From contig NZ_MINO01000029.1 in assembly GCF_001757355.1 (NCBI RefSeq), positions 1 to 45,198 on the forward strand: DNA of 45,198 nucleotides. Reading direction: 5' to 3'. The stretch comes from Sphingobium phenoxybenzoativorans (GTDB lineage Bacteria > Pseudomonadota > Alphaproteobacteria > Sphingomonadales > Sphingomonadaceae). Shown piece by piece: positions 23,467 to 32,306 of this stretch (its first letter is position 1; each line of letters starts with the position of its first letter). Made by a program: the position numbers and the translations under genes. Below the pieces are notes generated by a model, which saw only the letters and a program-made list of their open reading frames with translations, was not told where the DNA came from and did not search any database.

Positions 23467-23634
23467 CGCACCACGATGCGCCGAGCGCCGCCGAATCGGT
23501 CGATCCGCGTCATTGCGATGTGCATCACGAGATCACGTCTGCCATATTCCAAATTTCCGGTTGGCATGGGTATAACATATGGACAGTGATGGTGTAAGAT
23601 TGAAATATGATGTCTTATACGTCATAAGCGCAGC

Positions 23635-23898
23635 ATGATCACCTCTCAGCAGATGCGCGCGGCGCGAGCCTTGCTCGGCATCGACCAGAAGCGACTGGCG
23701 GAACTGGCAAACGTATCGCTTCCCACGATCCAGCGGATGGAAGCGTCGGACGGACAGGTGCGGGGTGTCGTGGAAACGCTGGTCAAGGTCGTCACAGCGC
23801 TTGAACGCGCAGGTGTCGAGCTGATCGGCGAGAATGCGACCAGCCAGACCGGGGGACGCGGTGTGCGCTTGCGCCAGGCTGTCGCCGGCCAACAGTGA
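23635..23898 (+). CDS. XRE-family helix-turn-helix regulator
   Basis: An 87-aa protein: MITSQQMRAARALLGIDQKRLAELANVSLPTIQRMEAS is a classical Cro/CI-type helix-turn-helix. The short C-terminus (VRGVVETLVKVVTALERAGVELIGE) is common in small alphaproteobacterial XRE regulators. It is preceded by an AT-rich 70-base region with TTATACGTCATAA just before the start, which could be an imperfect operator. It may control itself and the PhnA-DUF167-YoaK genes downstream. Confidence 0.85.
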   Translation: MITSQQMRAARALLGIDQKRLAELANVSLPTIQRMEASDGQVRGVVETLVKVVTALERAGVELIGENATSQTGGRGVRLRQAVAGQQ

Positions 23899-23919
23899 CT
23901 GACCAAGGGACAAGGACAG

Positions 23920-24228
23920 ATGACCGATAGCAACCAAGATTATGTCTATGATGAGGAAAGCGGCGAGTGGTTGCCAGCTTCCGAACTTGCCCAGCGCCAG
24001 CACGCCGCCGTTCAGCCAGAAGTCCGGGATGCTGTCGGCAACCTTCTCGCCGACGGCGATCAGGTGACACTCATCAAGGATCTGGACGTCAAAGGCGCTG
24101 GTCAGACGCTCAAGCGCGGAACGCTCATCAAGGCGATCCGCCTGACCGGTGACGCACAGAAAATCGATTGCAAGTTCGACGGCATCAAAGGCCTCGTGCT
24201 GCGCGCCGAGTTCGTTCGCAAGCGCTGA
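23920..24228 (+). CDS. PhnA/YjdM-domain protein without zinc ribbon
   Basis: A 102-aa protein. Residues 35-102 match the PhnA C-terminal domain: VRDAVGNLLADGDQVTLIKDL, VKGAGQTLKRGT, KIDCKFDGIKGLVLRAEFVRK. The N-terminal zinc-ribbon part has no Cys pairs (YVYDEESGEWLPASE), a form I recall in alphaproteobacteria. It is historically annotated as an alkylphosphonate utilisation protein, but the family's role is not clear. Its stop overlaps the DUF167 start (TGATG). Confidence 0.85.
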   Translation: MTDSNQDYVYDEESGEWLPASELAQRQHAAVQPEVRDAVGNLLADGDQVTLIKDLDVKGAGQTLKRGTLIKAIRLTGDAQKIDCKFDGIKGLVLRAEFVRKR

Positions 24229-24530
24229 TGGCGCGACGCCGGATACCGATGCCCTCTGCGATCGAAATCCGCGCGCTGGCGGATCGCGAAGGACGTCTCG
24301 CGCTGCGCGCCACGCCAAATGCTTCGGCCGACGCAATCCTTTTGCCATCGCAAGCCGGGAGCCTGGAACTTCTTGTACGCACAACGGCCACAGCCGAGGG
24401 CGGCAAGGCCAATGAAGCGATCCTGCGCCTTCTCGCCCACGCCCTGGGCCAGCCCGTCTCTTCGATCCAGATCGTTCGCGGCGAGACAGGCCGCACCAAA
24501 GTCGTGCGCATCGGGCAGCCGCGCGGATGA
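24228..24530 (+). CDS. DUF167 (YggU-type) protein
   Basis: A 100-aa protein. LALRATPNASADAIL, LLVRTTATAEGGKANEAILRLLAHALGQPVSSIQIVRGETGRTKVV is the DUF167 signature (beta strand, then GKAN..L..LA..L, and a Gly-rich ending). ATG 24228 overlaps the preceding stop. The function of the family is unknown. It sits between the PhnA-domain and YoaK genes in one unit. Confidence 0.85.
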   Translation: MARRRIPMPSAIEIRALADREGRLALRATPNASADAILLPSQAGSLELLVRTTATAEGGKANEAILRLLAHALGQPVSSIQIVRGETGRTKVVRIGQPRG

Positions 24531-24537
24531 TCGCGGA

Positions 24538-25275
24538 ATGCTGATCCGCCAGGGCGACGCACGCGACAGTCGGCTGGACCGCAAGCTTGCCTTCGCGCTG
24601 GCGTGGGTGGCGGGCGGACTCAATGCGGCGGCGTTTCACGAGGTCGGCTTCTTCTCCGCCAACATGACCGGAAATGTGTCCGCCCTCTCCAGCCTGCTCG
24701 CGATGGGACAATGGGGGCATGCTCTTGGCTATCTCGCCATAGTCTTGTCCTTCATCATCGGTTCCTTGGTTTCGACGCTCGCAATCGGCTCAGGCCTGCG
24801 GCGCGGGATCGGCACCATCTACGCCCGCGTAATCCTGGTCGAAGCCGCTCTTCTTGCCGCGCTCGGTCTTGCGCGGATGGCGCTCGATCGCTCCGCAGGG
24901 GTGCCGATGCTGATCATCGGCCTCGCTTTCCTCATGGGGCAGCAGAACGCCATCGTTACCCATATTTCAAACGCGCGGGTGCGCACCACCCATGTATCGG
25001 GCATGGCCACTGACATCGGCATCGGACTCGCCAGGATGCTCGATATCCTTCGCGGTAAGGCTGGCCCCGCGGATCGCGGGGAGATTACAACCCGATTGAG
25101 CCTTCACACGGGTACGGTGCTGTCCTTCCTGCTCGGCGGAGTCGCGGGGGTGCTGGCGTGGCGCATCGTCGGCGACCTCTGTTTCGTGATTGCAGGCCTG
25201 GTTCTCGCAGCCATTGCGGCAACCTCGATGCGACGTGCCGGCCAGATCGTCCCGCAAAATGATCCGCTCGATTGA
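24538..25275 (+). CDS. YoaK-family (DUF1275) membrane protein
   Basis: A 245-aa inner-membrane protein with about six hydrophobic segments and the DUF1275 motifs FFSANMTGNVSAL and FLMGQQNAIVTHIS..VRTTHVSGMATDIG. The family is widespread and its substrate or role is uncertain. ATG 24538 is eight bases from the DUF167 stop. It is the last gene before the 25.3-33.2 kb island. Confidence 0.85.
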   Translation: MLIRQGDARDSRLDRKLAFALAWVAGGLNAAAFHEVGFFSANMTGNVSALSSLLAMGQWGHALGYLAIVLSFIIGSLVSTLAIGSGLRRGIGTIYARVILVEAALLAALGLARMALDRSAGVPMLIIGLAFLMGQQNAIVTHISNARVRTTHVSGMATDIGIGLARMLDILRGKAGPADRGEITTRLSLHTGTVLSFLLGGVAGVLAWRIVGDLCFVIAGLVLAAIAATSMRRAGQIVPQNDPLD

Positions 25276-25344
25276 TCACCATTACTTCATCGCTCGTTAC
25301 TATGGCGAAATGAGGCCGCCGGCCCGAACAGTCACCGAGGGCCG

Positions 25345-26859
25345 ATGAACCTGCTGCCACAATGGACCGAAAAAGCCGAAAAGCGCGGGCTCGACCCGCT
25401 CGGCATGCAGAATAGCGGCGTGCTGCTCTATCAGTCACTGCTCCCGGGCATCAGCAACGTCACGCTGCGCATGCGCTACTATGGCTATTATTGCTGGGTG
25501 AGCGAAACCTATGCCCGCCGGGGCGCGACCAGCGACTTCGAAGCCTGGCGCATCTGGGTGCGCCGCGCCGAGGCACTCTACGCCCTCGTGTCAGCACGGA
25601 CGGGTGAGACCGGCGTCGGCGGTATCGAGTGGGCCAATCGCCGCCTCGCGACCTCGGGACGCGTGATCGACTTTGAAGCCGCCGCCTCGACCGATCCCGC
25701 GCAGGAACGGTACCTTCGCCAATCGCTCGGGGTCTTCGGGGGCGCCTATTACAGCCAGATGGCTGAAATGAACCTCTTCACCGAAAACCGCCACGGCATC
25801 CAGGTCGCCACCAAGGATCTCGGCCGTCGCGCGGCCTCCCTGTTCGCCGATGCCATCGGACCGGACCTCGCCAGACTCCTGCGACAGAAGATCGTCGACG
25901 CTAAGGTAAGCCTGCGTGAACTCGACCGGCTTCAACCCATCGCACCTTCGCAGATCGCGGAAGAAAGCGAGGAGCGGACTTTCTACGAAACACTGCTCTT
26001 CGCCCGGTCCGATGACGCGAGCAAGTCAGGGCCGAGCCGCGCGGCATCGCTCGACCTCATCCTCGAAACCGCCTTCACGCAAGAGGAGTGGCCAAGCCCC
26101 GAACAGGTCCGCTGGCATCTTTTCGATCCACCCGAGCCGGCCCTTCCTCCCAGCCTCGAAACCCAGCGGCTCGCCTGGGAAGCCTATCAATGCCAGGACA
26201 TGATGCAGGTAGCATGCGCCGCACTGCTCGCATGGGGCATAAAGATCATCAACGCCGAGGCTCAAGGCAAGTCGCTTACTGAGATCCGCGCTGATATCCT
26301 CACCCATCTGGAAACGCTGGATGAGCCCCATCCAGACCTGAGTTGGCGCGCGCTGCGACTCGGCCTCGATCCACGTACCTTCGATTATGCCGAGATGTGG
26401 GACGAACTCACCGGCGCACGCGGCGCAGCCGCCGACAAGGCCGTCAGCGCACTCCTGCTGATAGCCGCGCTCCATCAGAGGCTCCTTGACCGTCCCGATC
26501 TGGCTGCCGCCGCGGCGCAAGGTCTGCCCGAACGCGGGATGGCGCACTCGCTACGGACAGAAATATCATGGCTCGAAGGCAGGGAAGGGGAGCGCATCGC
26601 CACGCTCATCGCCGACTATATGATCGAGCGCGTCATCAGACGGCACAGCCATGTCGCCATGCAAAAACTGCGGCGACAGGGCGATTATACGTTCCTGTTC
26701 GAACAGCGCGAGGGACGTTTCGTCTATCTCGCCGCCTACCAGCCGGTCGCCACCACGCCGCGGCTGGCATCCGCAATCCAGTTTCTCGCCGACATCCATC
26801 TCCTTGATGATGATGGCCTGACGTCGCTTGGTCTGGCGGCGCGGGATGCTGGCCGATGA
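25345..26859 (+). CDS. Unknown 504-aa protein, partner of PLD nuclease
   Basis: The N-terminus (DPLGMQNSGVLLYQSLLPGI, then SNVTLRMRYYGYYCWV) faintly resembles the P-G-x-S..T-x-R-x-RY..W pattern that I recall from DUF6361 proteins of defence loci. This is from memory and weak. The rest is mostly helical with no visible catalytic motif. Near the end, RRHSHVAMQKLRRQGDYTFLFEQREG. The gene is coupled (ATGA at 26856) to the PLD-type nuclease, so the two products very likely act together. The start ATG has only a weak GAGGG upstream. Confidence 0.75.
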   Translation: MNLLPQWTEKAEKRGLDPLGMQNSGVLLYQSLLPGISNVTLRMRYYGYYCWVSETYARRGATSDFEAWRIWVRRAEALYALVSARTGETGVGGIEWANRRLATSGRVIDFEAAASTDPAQERYLRQSLGVFGGAYYSQMAEMNLFTENRHGIQVATKDLGRRAASLFADAIGPDLARLLRQKIVDAKVSLRELDRLQPIAPSQIAEESEERTFYETLLFARSDDASKSGPSRAASLDLILETAFTQEEWPSPEQVRWHLFDPPEPALPPSLETQRLAWEAYQCQDMMQVACAALLAWGIKIINAEAQGKSLTEIRADILTHLETLDEPHPDLSWRALRLGLDPRTFDYAEMWDELTGARGAAADKAVSALLLIAALHQRLLDRPDLAAAAAQGLPERGMAHSLRTEISWLEGREGERIATLIADYMIERVIRRHSHVAMQKLRRQGDYTFLFEQREGRFVYLAAYQPVATTPRLASAIQFLADIHLLDDDGLTSLGLAARDAGR

Positions 26860-29204
26860 AGCTCCCCGATCGTCTGGGTCGCCGCAGCGGCCGCCCTTTC
26901 CATAGTGCGATCGCCACCAGCTTCGCCCTGGAGTTCGCTGCGGTCGAGGAAATCCTGCTGCCCCAGCTCATGGCCAGCGGCGCCACGAACCTCCTCCTTC
27001 TGACTGACGCGCGCATGACCGCGCTCGCGCTTGCGGACGGCTCAACCCTTCCGGCCGCCCTCGGTCGCGACTATGCACTCTACAGCCCGCCAGCCGCCAA
27101 CGGCATTTTCCATCCAAAAATCATCCTGCAAATTGGCCGGGAAAGCGCCCGGGCGATCGTCAGTTCCGCCAACCTCACCGCATCAGGCCTTGCCGGTAAC
27201 GCCGAGGTCGCGGTCGAAATCGAATGCAAGAATACGCCAAGCCCCGAGCAGGACATCATTCGCTCTATCTGGCGCTATCTCGACGCACTCGTGCCCGCCG
27301 CCCCTTCTCCGGCGCGCGATGCGCTGCGTTGGACACAAGAGCGTGCGACCTGGCTCGGCGGGCCAGCAGGGGATGCCGTGCACGAACTGGATGGAACTGG
27401 CATCGCTTTCCTCCATGGGCCCGGCGACACGGGAATCGCAGACCGGTTCGTGTCGCTGATCCAGGGCGCGAAGGTCCAGAGTCTGACGGTAATCAGTCCC
27501 TATTGGGACCATGATCTCGCTGCGCTGGCCGATCTCTCGCAGCGCCTCTCCCCGACCCGGATCATCCTCCCGATCAACCGCAGCCATCATGAATTTCCGG
27601 TCGATGCACGCTTTGCCAAAAAGGCGACGATCGTCGATCTTCAGTGGCCATCCCGGCGCTTCACGCACGCCAAGATCATCATCGCCTCGACCATTGATCA
27701 CGACCATATCCTCTTCGGCAGCGCCAACTGTACCAGTGCCGCCCTCGGATCAGCCGGGATGCCAGGCGCCAATGCCGAAGCCTGCATCTATCGCAGGCTT
27801 CCCGCCGGCGCAGCGCGGCAAGCGTTGGGCCTCGAACGCTGGATCGATGCCACGCCGATCAAGCTCTCCGACCTGTCACCGCCGATTGTGACATCCCCGA
27901 TCCCGCTCGATACCATCGAAGCCCGACAGCCCGGCATCTTCGAACTCGACCAGGGCCAGCTCATCTGGACAACCGCGAAAGCGGATGTGGCAGATGGAGA
28001 CATCGAGCTGCTCGACCGGTCTGCACGCCTGATCGGGACGATCCCGGTGCGATCCTTCGTCCAGATCGATAATCGGCGGCGCGCACCGGTAGAGCCCGCA
28101 TTGCACAAGTCCCTCTGCTTCGCTCGACTGGTCACCGGCGATATCGTCTCGACCCTCGCGCACATCACGCATCGCGAGATATTGCGCGCCCGACGTCGGG
28201 AGGTAGCGACCGGCAGCGTGGCCCGGGCGCTCGCGCCCTTCACCGATGGCGCTGATTTCGATCTCTGGATGCACCAGGCATTCGAGACCCTTGTGCGCGC
28301 AGATTTCGAGGCCGTGACCCAGCCGCGCGCCCTGTCGGCCGCCCGGCCGCAAGAGCGCAAAAGCGTGGACGAGCCGGCGGCCCCCGTTTCATTGAGCTAT
28401 GAGGAGTTCACCCAGGCGCGCTCCGGCGCCGGCCGCTCGGGCGGCGAGGGCGATAACAGTCTTGCCGGCACATATAGCGACACGATTCGCGACTTCCTCA
28501 ATCTGCTCTCCGGCCGCGGCCCTCAAGCAGATCAATCCGCCGAAGACGACACAGCTTTCGACGACCTCTCGGACGAAAAGGCCGACACCGACCGTGAGGA
28601 TGACCCGGCCGATGAAAGCGTTGAACATCGCGATACTGGCAAGCCATCGCTCGCGCCCGCGCCGGTCGACGCCCGGCTCTATGAGCGGCATATTCTTGGC
28701 TATACCGAAGGACTCAAAGGCGACGAAGAGGCGCTCGGTCCCAGCGACGTGCTGCGGCTGCGCTACTGGATCCTGTTCCTCCTCTACAAGGCCCGATGCC
28801 CTGATCTGCCGAAGGGCCTGGATACATCCAGTGCCCTCCTTGGCTGGCCACGCTTCGTCGTGCGTGTCCTTGTCGCCTTTTTCTGCGGCGGCAAGCCCGC
28901 AATACGGCGCGTCATGCTCGCACGCGATTTCGAGGCCATGCCGGTCGATTTCATGGAATGCTGGATCACCATATTATGGAGTCTTGAGGCGATCGAGACG
29001 CTGTTGGCGAACCAGCGCAAGGACCGCGAATTCCTGAAATATATTCCCGAGCTGCGCCGCCGCGTGATTTCCCTTCTCGGTCTGAGACCCGATGAACTGA
29101 ATGGCGATATCGCCGCCGCCATTCGTGCGGGACTCGACGAGTCAATCGGGACCAGGCTCGGCCTTGATCCGATCGCTGTTCGGCTCGATGTGCCCCAGCC
29201 ATAA
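26856..29204 (+). CDS. Phospholipase-D-type (HKD) nuclease-like protein
   Basis: A 782-aa protein with two PLD half-sites. The first is His86-x-Lys88 (FHPKIIL) with IVSSANLTASG and Asn106. The second is His271-x-Lys273 (FTHAKIII) with LFGSANCTS and Asn291. PLD-fold enzymes of this type include nucleases of restriction and defence systems. No helicase domain is fused, unlike PLD-helicases. An acidic, low-complexity linker at ~505-600 precedes a helical C-terminal domain (VLRLRYWILFLLYKARCPDL.., FVVRVLVAFFCGG). Its last 63 bp overlap, tail to tail, the minus-strand nuclease gene. A DNA-targeting effector is the best guess. Confidence 0.8.
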   Translation: MKLPDRLGRRSGRPFHSAIATSFALEFAAVEEILLPQLMASGATNLLLLTDARMTALALADGSTLPAALGRDYALYSPPAANGIFHPKIILQIGRESARAIVSSANLTASGLAGNAEVAVEIECKNTPSPEQDIIRSIWRYLDALVPAAPSPARDALRWTQERATWLGGPAGDAVHELDGTGIAFLHGPGDTGIADRFVSLIQGAKVQSLTVISPYWDHDLAALADLSQRLSPTRIILPINRSHHEFPVDARFAKKATIVDLQWPSRRFTHAKIIIASTIDHDHILFGSANCTSAALGSAGMPGANAEACIYRRLPAGAARQALGLERWIDATPIKLSDLSPPIVTSPIPLDTIEARQPGIFELDQGQLIWTTAKADVADGDIELLDRSARLIGTIPVRSFVQIDNRRRAPVEPALHKSLCFARLVTGDIVSTLAHITHREILRARRREVATGSVARALAPFTDGADFDLWMHQAFETLVRADFEAVTQPRALSAARPQERKSVDEPAAPVSLSYEEFTQARSGAGRSGGEGDNSLAGTYSDTIRDFLNLLSGRGPQADQSAEDDTAFDDLSDEKADTDREDDPADESVEHRDTGKPSLAPAPVDARLYERHILGYTEGLKGDEEALGPSDVLRLRYWILFLLYKARCPDLPKGLDTSSALLGWPRFVVRVLVAFFCGGKPAIRRVMLARDFEAMPVDFMECWITILWSLEAIETLLANQRKDREFLKYIPELRRRVISLLGLRPDELNGDIAAAIRAGLDESIGTRLGLDPIAVRLDVPQP

Positions 29205-30212
29205 AGGGAGCCGGCTGTTCTTGAAGTCCCACGCCCCAAGCGGTGCAAACCATTCGGGCACCGCCTTACCATGGAGCTGGATCACCTGATCGCCGTCGAC
29301 CGTCTGCGCGGCATAATAGCGGCTGAAAATCCGGCTGGCCCAGCCGATCCCGTCAAAGCCCTGGTCCGATGGCTCCTCAGGCTGCGCCACGAACTCGACA
29401 CCTCCGATCTCGACACCATCCATCCGTGCGATCGGCTCGCCCACGGTCCAATCCCCGAACAGGAAGAGAATCTGCGCCAGCCTGCGATCCCGAGGATCGG
29501 TGAGTTCTGTGTCCCCACTATACATGCGCGCGGCGCCGATCATGAACTCCGCCAACCCCTCCGGGCTCAACTTTCTCGGCATTTTCCGGTCGGCGTCGAG
29601 CACCAGGCGGAGCGGTGGCCGCGTCATGATGATCACCTCGCCGAGCCTGCCGAACTCATTCGCCATCACAGCCTCCTGCATAGTCACACGCAGGCCGCCA
29701 TCGGAACGGCGAAAACGCTCCGGTGGAATGATCGTCCAGATGTTCCAGAGCGACCAGAAGATCGCCAGCCTGAGCGGCGTGCCGACCATGTCGGCATAGC
29801 ACTGCAGCGAGTTGAGATAAGCCGCCGACATGGAGGTGCGCTGCCTGAGCGGCTTATCGCTACGGACATTCTTGACCTCGACCAGCCATTGCGCGCCGTC
29901 GTCGAGAACAACCCGGAAATCCGGCGCACGCGATGCCCCGCTGCCATGAACACGGCCGATGTCCTCGGTCTTCAGCATCCGATAGCGTCCAAGGGTCAGA
30001 ACCGTCGCCTCGAACAGCCGTTCGATCCGTGAGCCATGGATCAGGGCCGCGTCGGACAACGCCATTTCCAGCCTCGGTCGAGCATCGGTCATGAACCTGT
30101 CGATTAGCGTCGGATCGTTGAGGGCGACGCCTTCACGCTGCGCAAAGGCTGCCAGCGACGCCAGCAGATCAAACGCCTTCGGCTGGGTTTGCGCAGGCAT
30201 GCCCTTGGTCAT
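29142..30212 (-). CDS. PD-(D/E)XK-type nuclease-like protein
   Basis: A 356-aa protein. PDFRVVLDDGAQWLVEVKNV contains Asp98 and Glu112-x-Lys114, spaced as in the PD-(D/E)XK restriction-endonuclease core. Glu68 in a preceding helix (RIERLFEATVL) could complete it. The C-terminal half (LRLVLDADRKMPRKLS..) is unrecognised. ATG 30212 overlaps the stop of the upstream gene (ATGA). Its 3' end overlaps the PLD gene by 63 bp on the other strand. It is the third gene of a minus-strand operon and probably the effector. Confidence 0.75.
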   Translation of the reverse strand: MTKGMPAQTQPKAFDLLASLAAFAQREGVALNDPTLIDRFMTDARPRLEMALSDAALIHGSRIERLFEATVLTLGRYRMLKTEDIGRVHGSGASRAPDFRVVLDDGAQWLVEVKNVRSDKPLRQRTSMSAAYLNSLQCYADMVGTPLRLAIFWSLWNIWTIIPPERFRRSDGGLRVTMQEAVMANEFGRLGEVIIMTRPPLRLVLDADRKMPRKLSPEGLAEFMIGAARMYSGDTELTDPRDRRLAQILFLFGDWTVGEPIARMDGVEIGGVEFVAQPEEPSDQGFDGIGWASRIFSRYYAAQTVDGDQVIQLHGKAVPEWFAPLGAWDFKNSRLPLWLGHIEPNSDRIKAEPGPD

Positions 30213-31012
30213 GGCGTGCTCCCGTTCGAACCTGGTGGCTCGACATCGTGCGGGTTCATATAGTGCCGAAATCCGGTCAGATCCTCATCGCTTGGATTGT
30301 CCGCCTCAGGGAAAAACCGGATCGTCTCCGCAATGTCGCGACGGGAGACATAGCCGATAATCGAGCCGCCATTGCTCATCTCATAGTCCATCGACCCGGT
30401 ATGGCGATTGGGAAGGGCCAGCCCCGGAGCAAAGGCGATGGGCTTCTTGTTGCCCTTCTTGCTGACCTCATGCTTGGCGAGCGCAACCCGGATGAACTCC
30501 AGCGTGGTGAACCCCATTTCCGTGCGGCGCAGATCGACTCGCATCTGATCCACCAGTTCCGGGCGTTCCTGCGCATCACGCAACTGCTGCGCGCGAAGCT
30601 CCCGGTCATAATGACGGTACCCAAGCTCGCGCTCGAGATGGCTCGCCTTCTGGTCGAACCCACCATTTTCGGCCAGTTTGATGACCTCTTCACAGCGCTG
30701 CCGCCACGTGCGCAGCAATTCATAGGCAGCGAAGATCCACATCGGCGAAAGCGCCTGCACCATGGCCATGGTCGATCGTGGCGGATCATCCTCCGCCATC
30801 TGTTGCAGGACCTGCTCTTCAAGGCCGTTCAGCAGATTATCGACATGGCAAAGCTGGCTCGCCTGCATCACGAGAAACGGGTTCTCGGCAAAGCCGGCCA
30901 GCGACTTCAGCGCCTCGAAAAGATCGCTCCGCCCGATGTCGGACACCCGACGATAGCGTGGCTCTTCGTCCTCCGGTTCGAACATCTCCGGCACGCCGTC
31001 ATAGGCTCCCAT
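30209..31012 (-). CDS. Hypothetical protein, middle gene of nuclease operon
   Basis: A 267-aa helical protein (FLVMQASQLCHVDNLLNGLEEQVLQQ.., MWIFAAYELLRTWRQRCEEVI), Asp/Glu/Pro-rich at both ends. No known domain. It overlaps the upstream gene by 14 bases and the downstream nuclease gene by four, so all three are probably translated together. Confidence 0.7.
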   Translation of the reverse strand: MGAYDGVPEMFEPEDEEPRYRRVSDIGRSDLFEALKSLAGFAENPFLVMQASQLCHVDNLLNGLEEQVLQQMAEDDPPRSTMAMVQALSPMWIFAAYELLRTWRQRCEEVIKLAENGGFDQKASHLERELGYRHYDRELRAQQLRDAQERPELVDQMRVDLRRTEMGFTTLEFIRVALAKHEVSKKGNKKPIAFAPGLALPNRHTGSMDYEMSNGGSIIGYVSRRDIAETIRFFPEADNPSDEDLTGFRHYMNPHDVEPPGSNGSTP

Positions 31013-31634
31013 AAGGCGGATTCTTCACCGCCAGGGGAAGGGGATCGGCCAAGCCCCAGAACCGCGTGGTGGCCCGGATATAGCGCTCAAGGTCCGCTTG
31101 CCGGATGCGCACATGTTCACTTGCCACCGGCGTTCCGGGGAGGAGATCGTGATAGTCGACAGATTCCTCATCCCAGAGGTGCGGGGCAAGCGCGCGCAGC
31201 CTTTCGCAGGATCGCCCCTCTCCATGACGCACGACATTGGCAACCACGAACATCTCCGTCAGAGCCTCTCCAAGAGGCTCAAGCATAAGGTCGATACCGG
31301 CGCGCTCGGCACAGCCGGCGAGCAGTGCTTCAAAGCCGTTGAGCTTGCCCATATCGGAACCCCCAGCATCCTGTATCGCGCGCGCCCAGCGGCTCATTTG
31401 TCGCTCGAACAAACCGGCGAGGGTAAGGACAAACGCCTTGGCCGCCTCATTGGCAGTATAATTGTCGACCTGCGCCGCCGCCCGATCGAGAAACTGATCA
31501 AGGCTATCGGTCTCCCCGGTCTCAAGCTCCGCATGGGACGGCAGCTTGTCCATGACGGGCAAGATCACGCGATCGAAGAACCGCCCGAGATTTGCCTGAA
31601 AGATCCTGGGTAACTGCTCCGCCGTCGACATCAT
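30999..31634 (-). CDS. Hypothetical protein, first gene of nuclease operon
   Basis: A 211-aa helical protein (MMSTAEQLPRIFQANLGRFFDRVILPVMDKLPSHAEL..). ATG 31634 is chosen because AGAGGA lies six bases upstream; an open frame continues to 31748 but overlaps the leader of the divergent HEPN gene. RHGEGRSCERLRALAPHLWDEESVDYHDLL recalls HEPN-like or RiboL-type helical domains only in general appearance. No family is assigned. Confidence 0.65.
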   Translation of the reverse strand: MMSTAEQLPRIFQANLGRFFDRVILPVMDKLPSHAELETGETDSLDQFLDRAAAQVDNYTANEAAKAFVLTLAGLFERQMSRWARAIQDAGGSDMGKLNGFEALLAGCAERAGIDLMLEPLGEALTEMFVVANVVRHGEGRSCERLRALAPHLWDEESVDYHDLLPGTPVASEHVRIRQADLERYIRATTRFWGLADPLPLAVKNPPYGSL

Positions 31635-31766
31635 CGCAATCCTCTTGCGCGCTTCCTCGCGCGTCCCAAAAGGTGAAGCTTTCTCCCATAGTTGCAAGTC
31701 ATCAAAACCTCGCCGTGGTGACGGACGATGCGATAGAGTTGCGTGCAATCAGACACAGGGGAATGC

Positions 31767-32306
31767 GTGAAGAGTGCCAAAGGCGATGCCCACCGAAAAT
31801 CTTCGCGGAAGCCCTATAATGAGCGCACCGACCTTGAGAAACTCCAGTCCCAGTGGACCAAATTGTCGGGGCTCCATGGGCGCGATGAACCATCCGCAGC
31901 GATCGTGCGTTGCGCCACGGCTGCGGAAATCGCCGCCAATTATGCGGTACGCACCGAGTGGGGCAAGAAGACCCAGTTCGATGCAGCCATCGTCGACCAG
32001 TTCCTCCGTTGGGCAAATAGTCTCCCACTGAAGGTCGAGCGCCTGTTCGTACCCGTTTTCTTCGCGACCCCCCGGACAAGCCCAACGGCACGCGCCCTGA
32101 TCAGCTCGGCGGGCAAGATCAACACCGTCCGCAACGCCGTCGTCCACCAAGGTTCCTTCAGCAACAAGGAGGAGGCCGAGGCGGTGATCGCGGTGGCCAA
32201 GACCTTCATCAACATGATCGTCGGCCTCTCGATCGACGGCTTTGATATCGACGCACAGGCCGCATCGGTCAGGGCTGCGCCCCCTGCCGAGGGAACGCCA
32301 GAATGA
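31767..32306 (+). CDS. HEPN-domain protein
   Basis: A 179-aa helical protein. KINTVRNAVVHQGSF carries the HEPN Rx4-6H signature with Arg122 and His127, in the common RNxxxH form. HEPN proteins are often metal-independent RNases in toxin and abortive-infection systems. GTG 31767 with AGGGGA upstream is preferred; GTG 31743 is possible. The stop overlaps the DUF4238 start (ATGA). It is divergent from the nuclease operon starting at 31634, so the ~130-base spacer likely holds both promoters. Confidence 0.7.
   Translation: MKSAKGDAHRKSSRKPYNERTDLEKLQSQWTKLSGLHGRDEPSAAIVRCATAAEIAANYAVRTEWGKKTQFDAAIVDQFLRWANSLPLKVERLFVPVFFATPRTSPTARALISSAGKINTVRNAVVHQGSFSNKEEAEAVIAVAKTFINMIVGLSIDGFDIDAQAASVRAAPPAEGTPE

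Noticed and set aside
23182..23589. 135-codon + strand frame
   Set aside because: Its composition is irregular and it has no good start. The opposite strand has a more protein-like small frame.
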